64,000 nt of DNA from Variibacter gotjawalensis (lineage in GTDB: Bacteria > Pseudomonadota > Alphaproteobacteria > Rhizobiales > Xanthobacteraceae), in NCBI RefSeq assembly GCF_002355335.1, contig NZ_AP014946.1:4169501-4233500 (forward strand), read 5' to 3'. The position numbers were made by a program, and so were the translations under genes. The number at the start of each line of letters is the position of its first letter. The stretch's first letter is position 1. Of this stretch, positions 8,584-17,620 are shown one piece after another. The notes under the pieces are model-generated. The model searched no databases. It had not been told where the DNA came from and saw only the letters and a list, made by a program, of their open reading frames with translations.

Positions 8584-9419
8584 CGCACGTGCACGTCGCC
8601 GAGCATTACGCGCGGGGTCGGCTGGTCGACGCTATTCGCGAGGGCCTTGCCCAGACCGGCAAGTCCGAAACAACTGTGACGGCCGAGGATCTCGCGCCGG
8701 TCGACGAGTTTCACATCGGCGGGCGCACCGCCACTCAGGAGATCGCGGGTGAGCTCGGGCTGACTGCGACCGACAACGTGCTCGATGTCGGCTGCGGCCT
8801 TGGCGGTCCGGCGCGCCAGATCGCGGCGCAGTACGGCTGCCGCGTGGCCGGCGTCGATCTCACGCGCGACTATGTCGAAACCGGCAACGTCCTGTCCGGG
8901 TGGTTGAAGCTCAATGATCGTGTGACGTTGCGCGAGGGCAATGCGTTGTCGCTGCCGTTCGACGATCAGACTTTCTCGGCCGCGTATATGCTGCATGTCG
9001 GAATGAACATCGGCGACAAACACACGCTCTTCGCCGGCGTCGCGCGCGTGCTGCGTAAGCGCGCGCGTTTTGCCGTCTACGACGTGATGCGAACGGCGGA
9101 CGGCGACTTGCCCTATCCGTTGCCCTGGGCGAGCAGCGCGGCAACGAGCGCGGTCGCCTCGCCGGCGGACTATCGCGATGCATTTCGCGCCGCCGGCTTC
9201 GAAATCGTTTCTGTGCGCGATCGCCGCGAGGTGGCGCTCGCCTATTTCGCGCGGCAAAAGGCGCAAGCCGCAGTCGCGGGATCTGCAGCGCGTTCTGCAG
9301 CGCTTGGGCTACATGTGCTGCTCGGCGCGCGGCGGCCCGAAATGGTGCGCAACATGAGCGAAAGCATCGCGGCGGGGCTGATTGCTCCGGTCGAGATTAT
9401 TGCGCGGATGGCCGGATAG
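8541..9419 (+). CDS. Class I SAM-dependent methyltransferase
   Basis: The Rossmann-fold methyltransferase has the SAM motif I VLDVGCGLGGPAR and motif II GCRVAGVDLT, with a motif DQTFSAAYMLHV further on. The upstream piece HYARGRLVDAIREGL and APVDEFHIGGRTAT match a UbiE/Coq5-like group of small-molecule methyltransferases. ATG 8541 has the best Shine-Dalgarno (GGAGG, seven bases away) and overlaps the Bug gene by 43 bases; TTG 8580 or GTG 8589 could also be the start. Substrate unknown. Translational coupling to the Bug gene is likely. Confidence 0.82.
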   Translation: MGESDQGRGHQGALTHVHVAEHYARGRLVDAIREGLAQTGKSETTVTAEDLAPVDEFHIGGRTATQEIAGELGLTATDNVLDVGCGLGGPARQIAAQYGCRVAGVDLTRDYVETGNVLSGWLKLNDRVTLREGNALSLPFDDQTFSAAYMLHVGMNIGDKHTLFAGVARVLRKRARFAVYDVMRTADGDLPYPLPWASSAATSAVASPADYRDAFRAAGFEIVSVRDRREVALAYFARQKAQAAVAGSAARSAALGLHVLLGARRPEMVRNMSESIAAGLIAPVEIIARMAG

Positions 9420-9431
9420 CGCGGCGAAAAC

Positions 9432-9506
9432 TGGCTGGGGCGCCTGGATTCGAACCAGGGGATGGCGGAATCAAAATCCGCTGCCTTACCACTTGGCTAC
9501 GCCCCA
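9432..9506 (-). tRNA. tRNA-Gln (anticodon UUG)
   Basis: On the reverse strand a 7-bp acceptor stem TGGGGCG/CGCCCCA, a D-arm, an anticodon stem GCGGA/TCCGC with loop TTTTGAT and a T-arm with GGTTCGAATCC fold into a full cloverleaf. The anticodon TTG reads Gln. The discriminator is G and the CCA end is encoded (bases 9434-9432). Confidence 0.96.
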
Positions 9507-9723
9507 ACAGCCGCGAAGCAGCCGGCCCGCTTCGCGAGCGCGGCGGACCATAATGGCAGCCGCACGCCCGATCAATCACCCAACGCGCGAGAAAACGCCG
9601 TTCTCGGCACCTTCTTCGACCATAAGCCGGAACAGCGTGAAGATTTGCGCCGAAACACGGTTTTTTCGGCAGATCAGTGGCTTGCGGCGGGGCAACCACC
9701 CCGCTATACAGCGCCCTCACCGG

Positions 9724-9800
9724 CGGAGCGTAGCGCAGCCCGGTAGCGCACCTGCTTCGGGAGCAGGGGGTCGCAGGTTCGAATCCTGCCGCTCCGACCA
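9724..9800 (+). tRNA. tRNA-Pro (anticodon CGG)
   Basis: The acceptor stem CGGAGCG/CGCTCCG, the anticodon stem CCTGC/GCAGG with loop TTCGGGA, and the T-arm GGTTCGAATCC form a complete 77-base tRNA with encoded CCA. Anticodon CGG reads CCG (Pro). It lies just before the signalling module beginning at 9923. Confidence 0.96.
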
Positions 9801-9922
9801 TTTGCCTTCAGCGACATTCCCGGCCGTTTCGCTGTGACACCCACGTCGGTGCCACATTGCCGCCTTGCGGGCACCTCGCGGCTCCCGGATGATGGGCAAA
9901 AGCCCTGCCCCGCGATTCCCTC

Positions 9923-10894
9923 ATGACCGAACCACAGAACAAGACGCAGACCTGGTCGGTCGGCGGCCAATCGGTCACCGGGGCGACGCATATCCACTAC
10001 AACATCCCCAATCAGGACGCGATCGCGTGGAGTCCGCGCGAAGGCGAAGGCGAGGCAACGGTCCTCGCGTTGTCGGATGGCCATGGCGCAAGCCTGCACT
10101 ATCGCAGCGGCACCGGCTCACACATCGCGGTCGAAACCGCCGTGCAGGTGCTCACCGAGGCTTTGCGCGATCCGGCCTGGATCGCGCGCGCGGACGCGGG
10201 TGTCGGCCGCCAGCTCGTTCGCGATATCGTGGCGCGCTGGCAATCCGGCGTGAACGACGACATCGCGGCGCGGCCGCTCGAAAAGCCGACCACAAGCTAC
10301 GGCGACCGTTTCCTACCCTACGGCGCAACGCTGATCGCCGTCGCGGTCGCGGCGGAGGGCGTGTTCGCACTTCAGCTCGGTGATGGCGACCTTCTGCTCG
10401 GCCGCGCCGATGCGGTCGTGATGCGTCCGCTCGAGAGCGATCGCGGTCTGCAGGGCGAGCAGACGTACTCACTATGCCTGCCGGACGCCGTGGAACGCAC
10501 GCGCATCGCGATCTTCCCGGCCAGCGAGGCCATCGACTTCGCGATGCTGTCGACCGACGGGCTTTCCAAATCCTTCGCAAACGATAACGCCTTTATGCGC
10601 CATGCCGTATCATGGCGCATTCTGCTCGCCGGCCACGGCTACACGGCTATCGCGGCGAAGCTCGAACGCTGGCTCGTCAACGCGACGCGCTTCGGCAACG
10701 GCGACGACGTGACGCTCGGCTTCATCACGCGCAAACTCGCGGCGGAATCGTCGGAGCTGAAACGGTTCAAGCTGTATCCGGCCGGCGGCCTGCCGCGCAT
10801 TCCGGGCAGCCGCACGCTCGCCTACGGCGTGACGACCGCCGCAGCAGCCGTGTTTGCCGTCGCGGGCTTTCTGCTCGCGCGCTGGTGGGGCTGA
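9923..10894 (+). CDS. PP2C-family serine/threonine protein phosphatase with C-terminal membrane anchor
   Basis: This 323-residue protein has the metal-binding motifs of PPM/PP2C phosphatases: NQDA (Asp32), LSDGHG (Asp52), YGATLI, LQLGDGDLLL, LSTDGLSKSF and GNGDDVTLGFI. A single hydrophobic helix near the end (VTTAAAAVFAVAGFLLARWWG) predicts a tail anchor with the catalytic domain in the cytoplasm. It would remove phosphate from Ser/Thr residues. It is convergent with, and one base from, the RyR-domain gene, and lies 1.8 kb from a Ser/Thr kinase gene, so kinase and phosphatase probably act on shared substrates. Confidence 0.87.
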   Translation: MTEPQNKTQTWSVGGQSVTGATHIHYNIPNQDAIAWSPREGEGEATVLALSDGHGASLHYRSGTGSHIAVETAVQVLTEALRDPAWIARADAGVGRQLVRDIVARWQSGVNDDIAARPLEKPTTSYGDRFLPYGATLIAVAVAAEGVFALQLGDGDLLLGRADAVVMRPLESDRGLQGEQTYSLCLPDAVERTRIAIFPASEAIDFAMLSTDGLSKSFANDNAFMRHAVSWRILLAGHGYTAIAAKLERWLVNATRFGNGDDVTLGFITRKLAAESSELKRFKLYPAGGLPRIPGSRTLAYGVTTAAAAVFAVAGFLLARWWG

Positions 10895-10895
10895 G

Positions 10896-12692
10896 CTACT
10901 TCCGCCGCAGCAATTGCGTCAAACGCGTTTTCTGCGCCGGTTCGGAGCCGACGCGCCGCGCGTAGTAACCTGCGTTCTTCAGGATGCGCGGAATGCCGTG
11001 CACCATATCGCGGTCTTTCTGCTTCTCGGCTGCCGATAGATCGTCCCACGGCTCAAGCGACGGATGCTCGCGCGTTGCGTCGTTGCGCACCGCGCCGTGC
11101 CGCCAGCCCGCGATGTAGCGCTCCGCGCACCAACGCGCATGCTCCATCTGCGCGAGCCGCTCGATCTCTTCGGGCGAGAGATCGAACTTGCTCTCTTGAT
11201 CGCCCTTCACGGCCTCAAAATTCACCGCGCGCAGCTTCGCTTCGAGATGATCGGACTGATGCCGGCTTGCATCGCGATAATCTTCCGCAAGCCGCTCCCA
11301 CGGCTCGGCCGACGGCTTCACGGGCGCGTCACGTGCGGGCGGCCCGATCATTTCGAGATACGTCTGGTGCACGGCGCGCGCCATCAGATCGAGGCTTTCT
11401 TTCAGCACGATCTCGGGCGTCGAAACTTTCTCGGGCTGACCGAACGGCCGGATGTAGGCGAGCGTCGCGCCCGACGCGCGCGCGATCGCGCCAGCGACAG
11501 AAGGCGCGCCGGACAATCGCACGAAGATCGGCAAATCGCCGAGGTTGAAGCGTGTCGCAGTGCGCTGCACCTTCGCGCCGGCCGCAAGACCGAGACCTTC
11601 GTTGCCGAGACAAATCACGACGCGCGTTGGGCGAATGTCGGAGAAGATCGCTTCGAGCCCTTCAGGCTGCTCCTGCCGCATGTCGGCGCTGACAGCGTGC
11701 AGGTCGCATGCATTGCGGAAGCTGACATGCTGGCGCGCGAACGACTCGACCGCGGCCGTTGCGTCTTGATCGACGATCGTGAGCAAAGGTTTGCGCCCAT
11801 CGGCGAAATGCGCCATGCGCCCGATTTGCAACGCCAAAGCTTTGCCGGTCTCACCGAAGCCGACGATGACGACATGCGTGCGCGCACCGGCAACAACCGC
11901 ATCGTCGAGATCGAGCGGGTGATCGGCGAGCAAGCCGCGCACCATGTTCCGCTGCAGCGACATCATGCCGAACTCGTAGGTCGGCGAGCGCTCGACCAGC
12001 AGCAAACTCGCGGCCTGACGTAAATCCGGATCGCCGACGGCGGCGCGCGCTTTCAGCGGCGGCAGCGTGTGCGAGCGCGATTTCTGCACGAGCGCCTTCG
12101 CCTTCAACACGGCCTCGACATTCAGCATGTCGTCATCGCACATCGCGACCAGCGCACTCGCGCGGTGCAGCGATGCGGCGCGCAACGTGCCGAACGTCAC
12201 CGGTCCGCCGGCCTGGATCACCGGCACGTTGAGCCGATGATAAGCCTCGTCGTCGCTCTTCTCGTTCATCTCTATGACGACGACTTTGGTCTTGCCGTCG
12301 CGCGCGAGATTCTCGACCAAGTTATAAGCGCGCTCGCCGCTGTCGCAGACGACGACATGGCCGCGCCGAAAGCGCGCAAGAAATGCGCGGATGGTGCGGC
12401 CGAACGTTTCGAAGATCGCGACCGTGACGCTAAGCAGCAGCGCAAGCGGCATCAGCACGCGCGCGACCAGCATCGTCCACGGCTGTTCCGGCGAGTTCTG
12501 CGGCGTGCCCGGCGGCCCGGCAAACGGCTTGAACAGCATCTCGGCTGTATGCAGAAAGCTCTCGTACCAGAGAATGCCGCCGGACAAACCGAGCGGCGGC
12601 CGCGCCAGCATGTCGAAATAGCCGATCAGCGACAGGATTGTGCCGATCAACAACATGCCGAAGCTGGCGATATACTTTTTGTTGAAATCCAC
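10896..12692 (-). CDS. Membrane protein with two Rossmann (TrkA-N/RCK-like) domains and a C-terminal RyR domain
   Basis: This 598-residue protein has two hydrophobic helices (about 7-29 and 73-98), then a nucleotide-binding fold starting HVVVCDSGERA near 112, a second one starting HVVIVGFGETG near 273, and at about 505-580 a RyR-type repeat (EEIERLAQMEHARWCAERY, PSLEPWDDL, KNAGYYARRV). The architecture resembles two-helix K+ channel/RCK proteins, but no TVGYG-like selectivity filter is present between the helices. RyR domains in prokaryotes are thought to sense small nucleotides or ligands. The kinase gene lies 16 bases upstream on the same strand, so the two form an operon. A sensing or transport-gating role is inferred. 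Confidence 0.78.
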   Translation of the reverse strand: MDFNKKYIASFGMLLIGTILSLIGYFDMLARPPLGLSGGILWYESFLHTAEMLFKPFAGPPGTPQNSPEQPWTMLVARVLMPLALLLSVTVAIFETFGRTIRAFLARFRRGHVVVCDSGERAYNLVENLARDGKTKVVVIEMNEKSDDEAYHRLNVPVIQAGGPVTFGTLRAASLHRASALVAMCDDDMLNVEAVLKAKALVQKSRSHTLPPLKARAAVGDPDLRQAASLLLVERSPTYEFGMMSLQRNMVRGLLADHPLDLDDAVVAGARTHVVIVGFGETGKALALQIGRMAHFADGRKPLLTIVDQDATAAVESFARQHVSFRNACDLHAVSADMRQEQPEGLEAIFSDIRPTRVVICLGNEGLGLAAGAKVQRTATRFNLGDLPIFVRLSGAPSVAGAIARASGATLAYIRPFGQPEKVSTPEIVLKESLDLMARAVHQTYLEMIGPPARDAPVKPSAEPWERLAEDYRDASRHQSDHLEAKLRAVNFEAVKGDQESKFDLSPEEIERLAQMEHARWCAERYIAGWRHGAVRNDATREHPSLEPWDDLSAAEKQKDRDMVHGIPRILKNAGYYARRVGSEPAQKTRLTQLLRRK

Positions 12693-12708
12693 GGAAACGT
12701 CTCAGGGG

Positions 12709-14595
12709 TCAGACAGCACGACCGGAAGCGCGATTGGCCGCATCGGCAAAGGCCGTGCCGGCAATCGCGGCCCCGGCCGGACGATAGCGTGGATGCAAAG
12801 CCGTTAATTGCGAAATCAGTGTGGCGGCGCCGCTATCGATCCCCAGATCGAGGAGATCGCGGAAGATCGTCCGGCGGCGAAACAGGCTCGCAATGATATC
12901 CGGACCGAAGCCGCCGCCCTCCTGCGGCAGCTCCCCGGTCAGCACCTCGTAAGCCATGATGCCGAGCGCATAGAGGTCGGTGCGCACATCGATAGTGCCG
13001 CCCCGCGCCTGCTCCGGCGGCATATAACCGGGGGTGCCGCCCGCCGCGCCGTCGCCGGATTTGCTGAGCAGCGCGATGCCGAAGTCGACCAGCACCGGCG
13101 CGCCGCTCGGGCGGACGATCACGTTGTCAGGCTTCAAATCGCGGTGAATGACCCCCGTCGCATGCACGGCCGCAAGCGAGAACGACACGCGCGAGAGAAC
13201 GTCGTAGGCGCGTCCGCGGTCGAACTTGCCCTTCATCGCGTCGCGCAGCGTCTTGCCTTCGACGAACTCCTGGATCAGCAGCGAGTCGCCGCCGGGCTCG
13301 GCGAGCAGACCGTAAACGCGCGCGATGCCGGGATGATTGAGCCGCGACGCTGCTTCGACTTCGGTACGCGCCGCTTCGAGCAGACGGCCGCGCAAACCTG
13401 GATCGTAAATCTCTTTCAGAGACGAACGCTTGATCGCGACTTCTATACCGAGTTCCAGATCGTAGGCACGCATCACCTTGCCGAAGCCGCCGGCGCCGAG
13501 CGGGCGCTGACGCACAAAACGCGCGGCCGTGTCCACCGAGGCCTCGGCCGGAACGTCTCGCGAAAGCCCCGCACCCTCTTCGCCGCCGCGCGACGACATG
13601 CGCGAGCGCACTTGGTCCGCATAACCGTTGAGCCCGCGCGCGACAGCACGGCGCAACGCGGCGCCGAGCGTGCGCTCGGCTTCATCGCCTTGCTTGAGCG
13701 CTTCGAGCGCCTGCGCATGCAGCAAACGCACCTGCACTTCGCGCGTTGCAAGATCGTCGGCCGCGTAGCGCGCGATCACATTCTGCAACACGCCGGCGGC
13801 ACGTTCGGCGTCGCCTTCCGCGAGTGCCTGCTCGGCCTCGACATGCGCGATCTCGACCGCCTCGAATGACTCTTTGTCGGCCGGCGCATACGCGATCGCG
13901 GCGTCGATCGCGGCGCGCGCCGTCGCAAGCTCGCCGGCAGCGCGATCGATGCGTGCCGATTCAAGCCGTTCGAGCATCAAGAGCCGCGATGACGCGCCTT
14001 CCAGCGTGCGCCCCGCCGAATCGCGCAAGGCGCGCGCCTTCTCGATCAAGCCGGCGGCGACGAGCGCCTGCAGGAGATTGACCCAGGCGCGCTGATATTC
14101 GCGTTTCGGCAACGCATCGCCGCCGATCGCGAGCGCGCGGCCGAGTAAGGCCTGCGCATCGGCGGGGCGACCATTCTCGATCTGCAGGCGGCCCGCTTCG
14201 ATGAGCGCCAGACCGGTGGTCAGCGGACTGCCGAGGAAACTTCCCTCCGCAACGGCCCTGAGCAATGCGAACGACGCCTCGCGCCCATCGCCGCGCCAAA
14301 TAAAGACCGTGGCAATCGCCAGCAAAACCTTCGCGAGTTCTTCCGGGTCGTCGGCTTCCTCCAACAAACGCCGCGCATCGTGCAGATCGCCGAGCGCCTC
14401 GCTGCCGAAGCCGAGCCGGTTGGTCGCGATCGCGCGGGCGCGCAGGAGCTGCGCCTTGAGGCGCGGTTTGCCTTCGACAGCCGTTTCGATCTCGCGCAGG
14501 CGCGGCAGGATCATGTCCGCCGGCTGATTGGCGGCCAGATCCGTGAAACAGCTTTCGATGATATCCTTGGGATCGGGCGCCGGCGGCGCAGTCAT
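12709..14595 (-). CDS. Serine/threonine protein kinase with N-terminal TPR-like repeats
   Basis: The frame is open further upstream, but ATG 14595 with Shine-Dalgarno AGGGGAAG gives a sensible 628-residue protein. Residues about 20-335 are Ala/Leu-rich helical repeats resembling TPRs. The kinase domain covers about 360-625: glycine loop LGAGGFGKV (366-374), Lys389 in VAIK, HRDLKPDN with Asp486, DFG with Asp504, and the activation-segment end GTPGYMPPEQA. All catalytic residues are present. No membrane helix is seen, so it should be cytoplasmic. It is co-directional with the RyR gene and divergent from the FHA-protease gene. Confidence 0.9.
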   Translation of the reverse strand: MTAPPAPDPKDIIESCFTDLAANQPADMILPRLREIETAVEGKPRLKAQLLRARAIATNRLGFGSEALGDLHDARRLLEEADDPEELAKVLLAIATVFIWRGDGREASFALLRAVAEGSFLGSPLTTGLALIEAGRLQIENGRPADAQALLGRALAIGGDALPKREYQRAWVNLLQALVAAGLIEKARALRDSAGRTLEGASSRLLMLERLESARIDRAAGELATARAAIDAAIAYAPADKESFEAVEIAHVEAEQALAEGDAERAAGVLQNVIARYAADDLATREVQVRLLHAQALEALKQGDEAERTLGAALRRAVARGLNGYADQVRSRMSSRGGEEGAGLSRDVPAEASVDTAARFVRQRPLGAGGFGKVMRAYDLELGIEVAIKRSSLKEIYDPGLRGRLLEAARTEVEAASRLNHPGIARVYGLLAEPGGDSLLIQEFVEGKTLRDAMKGKFDRGRAYDVLSRVSFSLAAVHATGVIHRDLKPDNVIVRPSGAPVLVDFGIALLSKSGDGAAGGTPGYMPPEQARGGTIDVRTDLYALGIMAYEVLTGELPQEGGGFGPDIIASLFRRRTIFRDLLDLGIDSGAATLISQLTALHPRYRPAGAAIAGTAFADAANRASGRAV

Positions 14596-14772
14596 GTCTT
14601 CCCCTCGCCGCCAACGCTCATACGGGCTTGCATGGCTGATCATAGCCCGGTCACCGACCGGAAATAAAGCTTCGCAAGTCTGGTGCAAAGCTTGACAATG
14701 CCCCAATCCCAACACAGTGGGTGGCTCAATTTCGCGCCGCGTGCCCTCGCTCCGAAATCCCAAGGGAGTCCA

Positions 14773-16569
14773 ATGCCAACAATACGTCATCGTACTGGCC
14801 CACTGGCCGGCAAAGAACAGAACATCGATCCGCGCGTCGAACGCATCACCTTCGGCCGCGATCCCGCCGCCTGCGATGTCGTATTCCCGCCCGATCTGAC
14901 GGTCGTGGCCCGCCGCCACTTCGCTTTCATCCGCAAACCGTCGGGCGAGTGGATGTTCGAAGACTTCGGCGACCCCTATGTCGCGATCAACGGCGATGCA
15001 GCCGAGAGTGACGAGGCGGTCCATTCCGGCGCGCTCGTCGAGCTCGGCAAGAAAGGCGGCCCCTCCTTCGAAGTGATCTTCGAAGGCAAGGAGATCGATG
15101 CCGCGCTGCCGATGACGGCTGTGCAACAAAAGGTCACCAGCTCGCGCGAAGCCGCGCGCCGCGCCCGCACCTACGCGATGGGCGGCACCGCCGCCGCCGT
15201 CGCGATTGCGCTGTGTGTCGGCGCTTACGCCTTCTTCAGCCGCAGCGACGCTTCGAAGCTCGAAGGCGCCGTCGCGGAACTCGAGCGCAAGCAAGCCGCC
15301 GCAGCTGCCGACAGCATTCCGGGTCCGGTGCGTGACAAGGTCATGGCCGCCGCTCACGTCGTCGTCGTGCAGTTCGCCGACGGCCGCGTTTCGGCGCAAG
15401 GCACGGCGTCGCCGATCGGCGAGGATCTGCTCGTCACCAACGCGCACGTCGCGGAACTCCGCGAGCAGCTCGGCCCCAAGGATAAGCTCATCGTCCGCTC
15501 GCCGGGCGAGAAGGGCAAAGTCTACGAGGTCATAGAGCACAAGCTCCACCCCGGCTATCGCGCTTATTCGTCGTGGAAGGATGCGGACCCGATCTTCGTG
15601 ACGGCCGCAAAGTCTTGCGCAACCTGCTTGCCCAACGTGCTCGCCGGCAGCCCGAGCTATGACGTCGCGCTGTTGCGCGTCGCGCGTGGCTCGAACCTCT
15701 CGCCGATCCTTGAAGTCGCCACCACCGAAGAGTTGATGGCGATGCGTCCGGGCCAGGCGATCGGCCTCGCCGGTTATCCGCTCGAGCGCATCATCGGCAG
15801 CGAAGTGCAGGGCCTCAGCGCGACGCCGAGCATCCGCACCGGCATGATCACGGCGATGACCGACATGTTCAATCTGCCGGGGGATGTGAAGCATCGCCGC
15901 CTCGTGCAGCACAACATCCCGGTCACCGGCGGCAACTCCGGCTCGCCGATGGTCGCACCGAACGGCAAGCTCGTCGCGCTGCTGAACGCCGGCAACATCG
16001 TTAAGGCGGCCGACGGCGGACGTATCCCGAACGCCGCGATCGTGAACTACGGCCAGCGCGCCGACCTCGTGCGCGAACTGCTCGACGGCACGGCGGAGGC
16101 CAACCTCAAGTCCGAACTCGCTTACTGGACGCAGCAGACGGCCAGCATGCAGCGCGGCTTCGAGGTCATCGTGCCGATCCTAGTGTCGCAGTCGCGTCCC
16201 TCGAATGTGAGCGAAACCACCAAGCCGCAGCTCGTCAGCGAGTCGAAAGGCGCACTGACGAAGTCGGAAGCTTTTTCGGCGAAGGATCGCGAAGGCAAGG
16301 ACTCGATGCGCCGTCAGCGCATTCAGCCGATCCAGCTGAAGGCGAACGTCCCGACGACGATCGTCGCTTACGCGAACCAGCAGACGCCGTTGCAGCTCTA
16401 TCTGGTCGTCGACGGCCAGATCGCGCAGCAGGACGAACGCGGCACCTGGTTCCCGGCGATCACGGTCCGCAGCGACAAGGATCAGTCGGCCGAGGTCTAT
16501 ATCGTCGGCGCCGACAAGGACACGGAGTATCGCCTCCAGCAGTATTCCTGGGCGGCTCCGGGCTCCTGA
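14773..16569 (+). CDS. FHA domain-trypsin-like serine protease fusion with transmembrane helix
   Basis: ATG 14773 has Shine-Dalgarno GGGAG and gives 598 residues. Residues about 5-100 form an FHA fold (FGRD with Arg29, RRH with His49, NG at 73-74). A hydrophobic helix lies at about 137-155, followed by a short coiled region. Residues about 185-480 are a trypsin/DegP-like protease with triad His225 (VTNAHV), Asp297 (YDVALL) and Ser389 (GGNSGSP). The C-terminal 100 residues are a beta-rich region not recognised. FHA would face the cytoplasm and the protease the periplasm. The Ser of the usual FHA SxxH motif is Ala46. A strong terminator follows. Confidence 0.86.
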   Translation: MPTIRHRTGPLAGKEQNIDPRVERITFGRDPAACDVVFPPDLTVVARRHFAFIRKPSGEWMFEDFGDPYVAINGDAAESDEAVHSGALVELGKKGGPSFEVIFEGKEIDAALPMTAVQQKVTSSREAARRARTYAMGGTAAAVAIALCVGAYAFFSRSDASKLEGAVAELERKQAAAAADSIPGPVRDKVMAAAHVVVVQFADGRVSAQGTASPIGEDLLVTNAHVAELREQLGPKDKLIVRSPGEKGKVYEVIEHKLHPGYRAYSSWKDADPIFVTAAKSCATCLPNVLAGSPSYDVALLRVARGSNLSPILEVATTEELMAMRPGQAIGLAGYPLERIIGSEVQGLSATPSIRTGMITAMTDMFNLPGDVKHRRLVQHNIPVTGGNSGSPMVAPNGKLVALLNAGNIVKAADGGRIPNAAIVNYGQRADLVRELLDGTAEANLKSELAYWTQQTASMQRGFEVIVPILVSQSRPSNVSETTKPQLVSESKGALTKSEAFSAKDREGKDSMRRQRIQPIQLKANVPTTIVAYANQQTPLQLYLVVDGQIAQQDERGTWFPAITVRSDKDQSAEVYIVGADKDTEYRLQQYSWAAPGS

Positions 16570-16590
16570 GTCCCCGACACATTCTGCGAA

Positions 16591-16616
16591 AAGGGCAGCT
16601 TCGGCTGCCCTTTTTT
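16591..16616 (+). terminator. Rho-independent terminator after the FHA-protease gene
   Basis: GGGCAGC, loop TTCG and GCTGCCC are followed by six T residues. The flanking A run makes it potentially active on both strands, but the gene upstream is on the + strand. Confidence 0.9.
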
Positions 16617-16685
16617 GTTGGCGGCCGCGCGCTGTACAGCCGCACACGATCCTGCTCTGCTTTGGTAAATCGCGAGGCAGACGCC

Positions 16686-17597
16686 ATGATCGACGCCGCA
16701 TTTCGCCAAGCCCTGACCGGCATTTCCGGCATTCTCGTCACGCCGTTCGATCGCGACGACAAAGTCGCGCCCCAGCGCCTGCGCCCGGTGATCGACCGCG
16801 CGATTGCAGCGGGCGTGCACATCCTCGTCGCCAACGGCAACACCGGCGAATTCTACGGCCTCACCACGGCCGAAGCCGAGGTGATGGTGCACTCCGCCGC
16901 CGAACAGATCGGCGGGCGCGTCCCCCTCCTCGCCGGCGTCGGTCGTTCGATCGGCGATGCCTGCGCGCTCGCACGCGCGTCGCGCAAAGCCGGGGCCACC
17001 GCGCTGATGGTGCATCAGCCGCCCGATCCCTTCGTCGCGCCGCGCGGCGTCATCGCATACGTGCAGCGCATCGCCGAAGCCGGAGATGGCTTGCCGCTGA
17101 TGCTGTACTTGCGCAACGACGGCATCGGCCTCGACACCATCGCGGAGCTTTGCCGCGTTCCCGGCGTCGCCGGCGTCAAATGGGCGAGCCCGACGCCGCT
17201 CCGTCTCGCCGACGCAATGCGCCGCTGCGATCCGAGCATCGTCTGGGTCGGCGGTCTCGCCGAGACATGGGCGCCGCCGCTCTACGCCGTCGGCGCGCGC
17301 GGCTTCACGTCGGGCCTCATCAATGTGCGCCCCGATCTCTCGGTCACGATTCACGCGGCTCTCGACAAGGGTGACTACGCGCAGGCGATGACGTTGATCG
17401 CGTCGATGGAGGAGTTCGAAGCCATTCGAGCCGAGGAGCAGAACGGCACCAACGTGACGGCGGTGAAATCCGCGCTGCAACTCATGGGCAATGATTGCGG
17501 CCCGACGCGGCCGCCATCCGCGTGGCCGCTCACCGACAAGCAACAAGCGCGGCTGCGCACGCTGCTCGCGTCGTGGGAGTTGCTCTCGGCGGCTTGA
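16686..17597 (+). CDS. Dihydrodipicolinate synthase (DapA)-family aldolase/lyase
   Basis: This 303-residue TIM-barrel enzyme has the family residues Tyr141 (in LMLYLRND) and Schiff-base Lys165 (in GVKWAS). The GNTGEFY block stands where DapA has GTTGE. The divergence at these blocks, and the absence of lysine genes nearby, suggest a sugar-acid or keto-acid lyase/dehydratase (for example 5-dehydro-4-deoxyglucarate dehydratase-like) rather than DapA itself. ATG 16686 with GAGGCA upstream was preferred to TTG 16662. It is convergent with the YbjN-like gene and shares a terminator with it. Confidence 0.82.
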   Translation: MIDAAFRQALTGISGILVTPFDRDDKVAPQRLRPVIDRAIAAGVHILVANGNTGEFYGLTTAEAEVMVHSAAEQIGGRVPLLAGVGRSIGDACALARASRKAGATALMVHQPPDPFVAPRGVIAYVQRIAEAGDGLPLMLYLRNDGIGLDTIAELCRVPGVAGVKWASPTPLRLADAMRRCDPSIVWVGGLAETWAPPLYAVGARGFTSGLINVRPDLSVTIHAALDKGDYAQAMTLIASMEEFEAIRAEEQNGTNVTAVKSALQLMGNDCGPTRPPSAWPLTDKQQARLRTLLASWELLSAA

Positions 17598-17620
17598 GCG
17601 CCGCGCACCTCCAGCCAACA

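Noticed and set aside
9397-9801. Several frames of about 90-150 codons across the two tRNA genes
   Set aside because: They run through complete tRNA-Gln and tRNA-Pro genes and encode Arg/Ser/Pro-rich products without any domain.
9724-16569. A genomic island inserted at tRNA-Pro
   Set aside because: The signalling module is next to the tRNA, but I found no integrase gene and no direct repeat of the tRNA 3' end after it, and composition looks like the neighbours.
16686-17597. Calling the DapA-family gene dapA
   Set aside because: The catalytic Tyr and Lys are present, but GNTGEFY and the YLRND block differ from true DapA, and no lysine-pathway genes are near.
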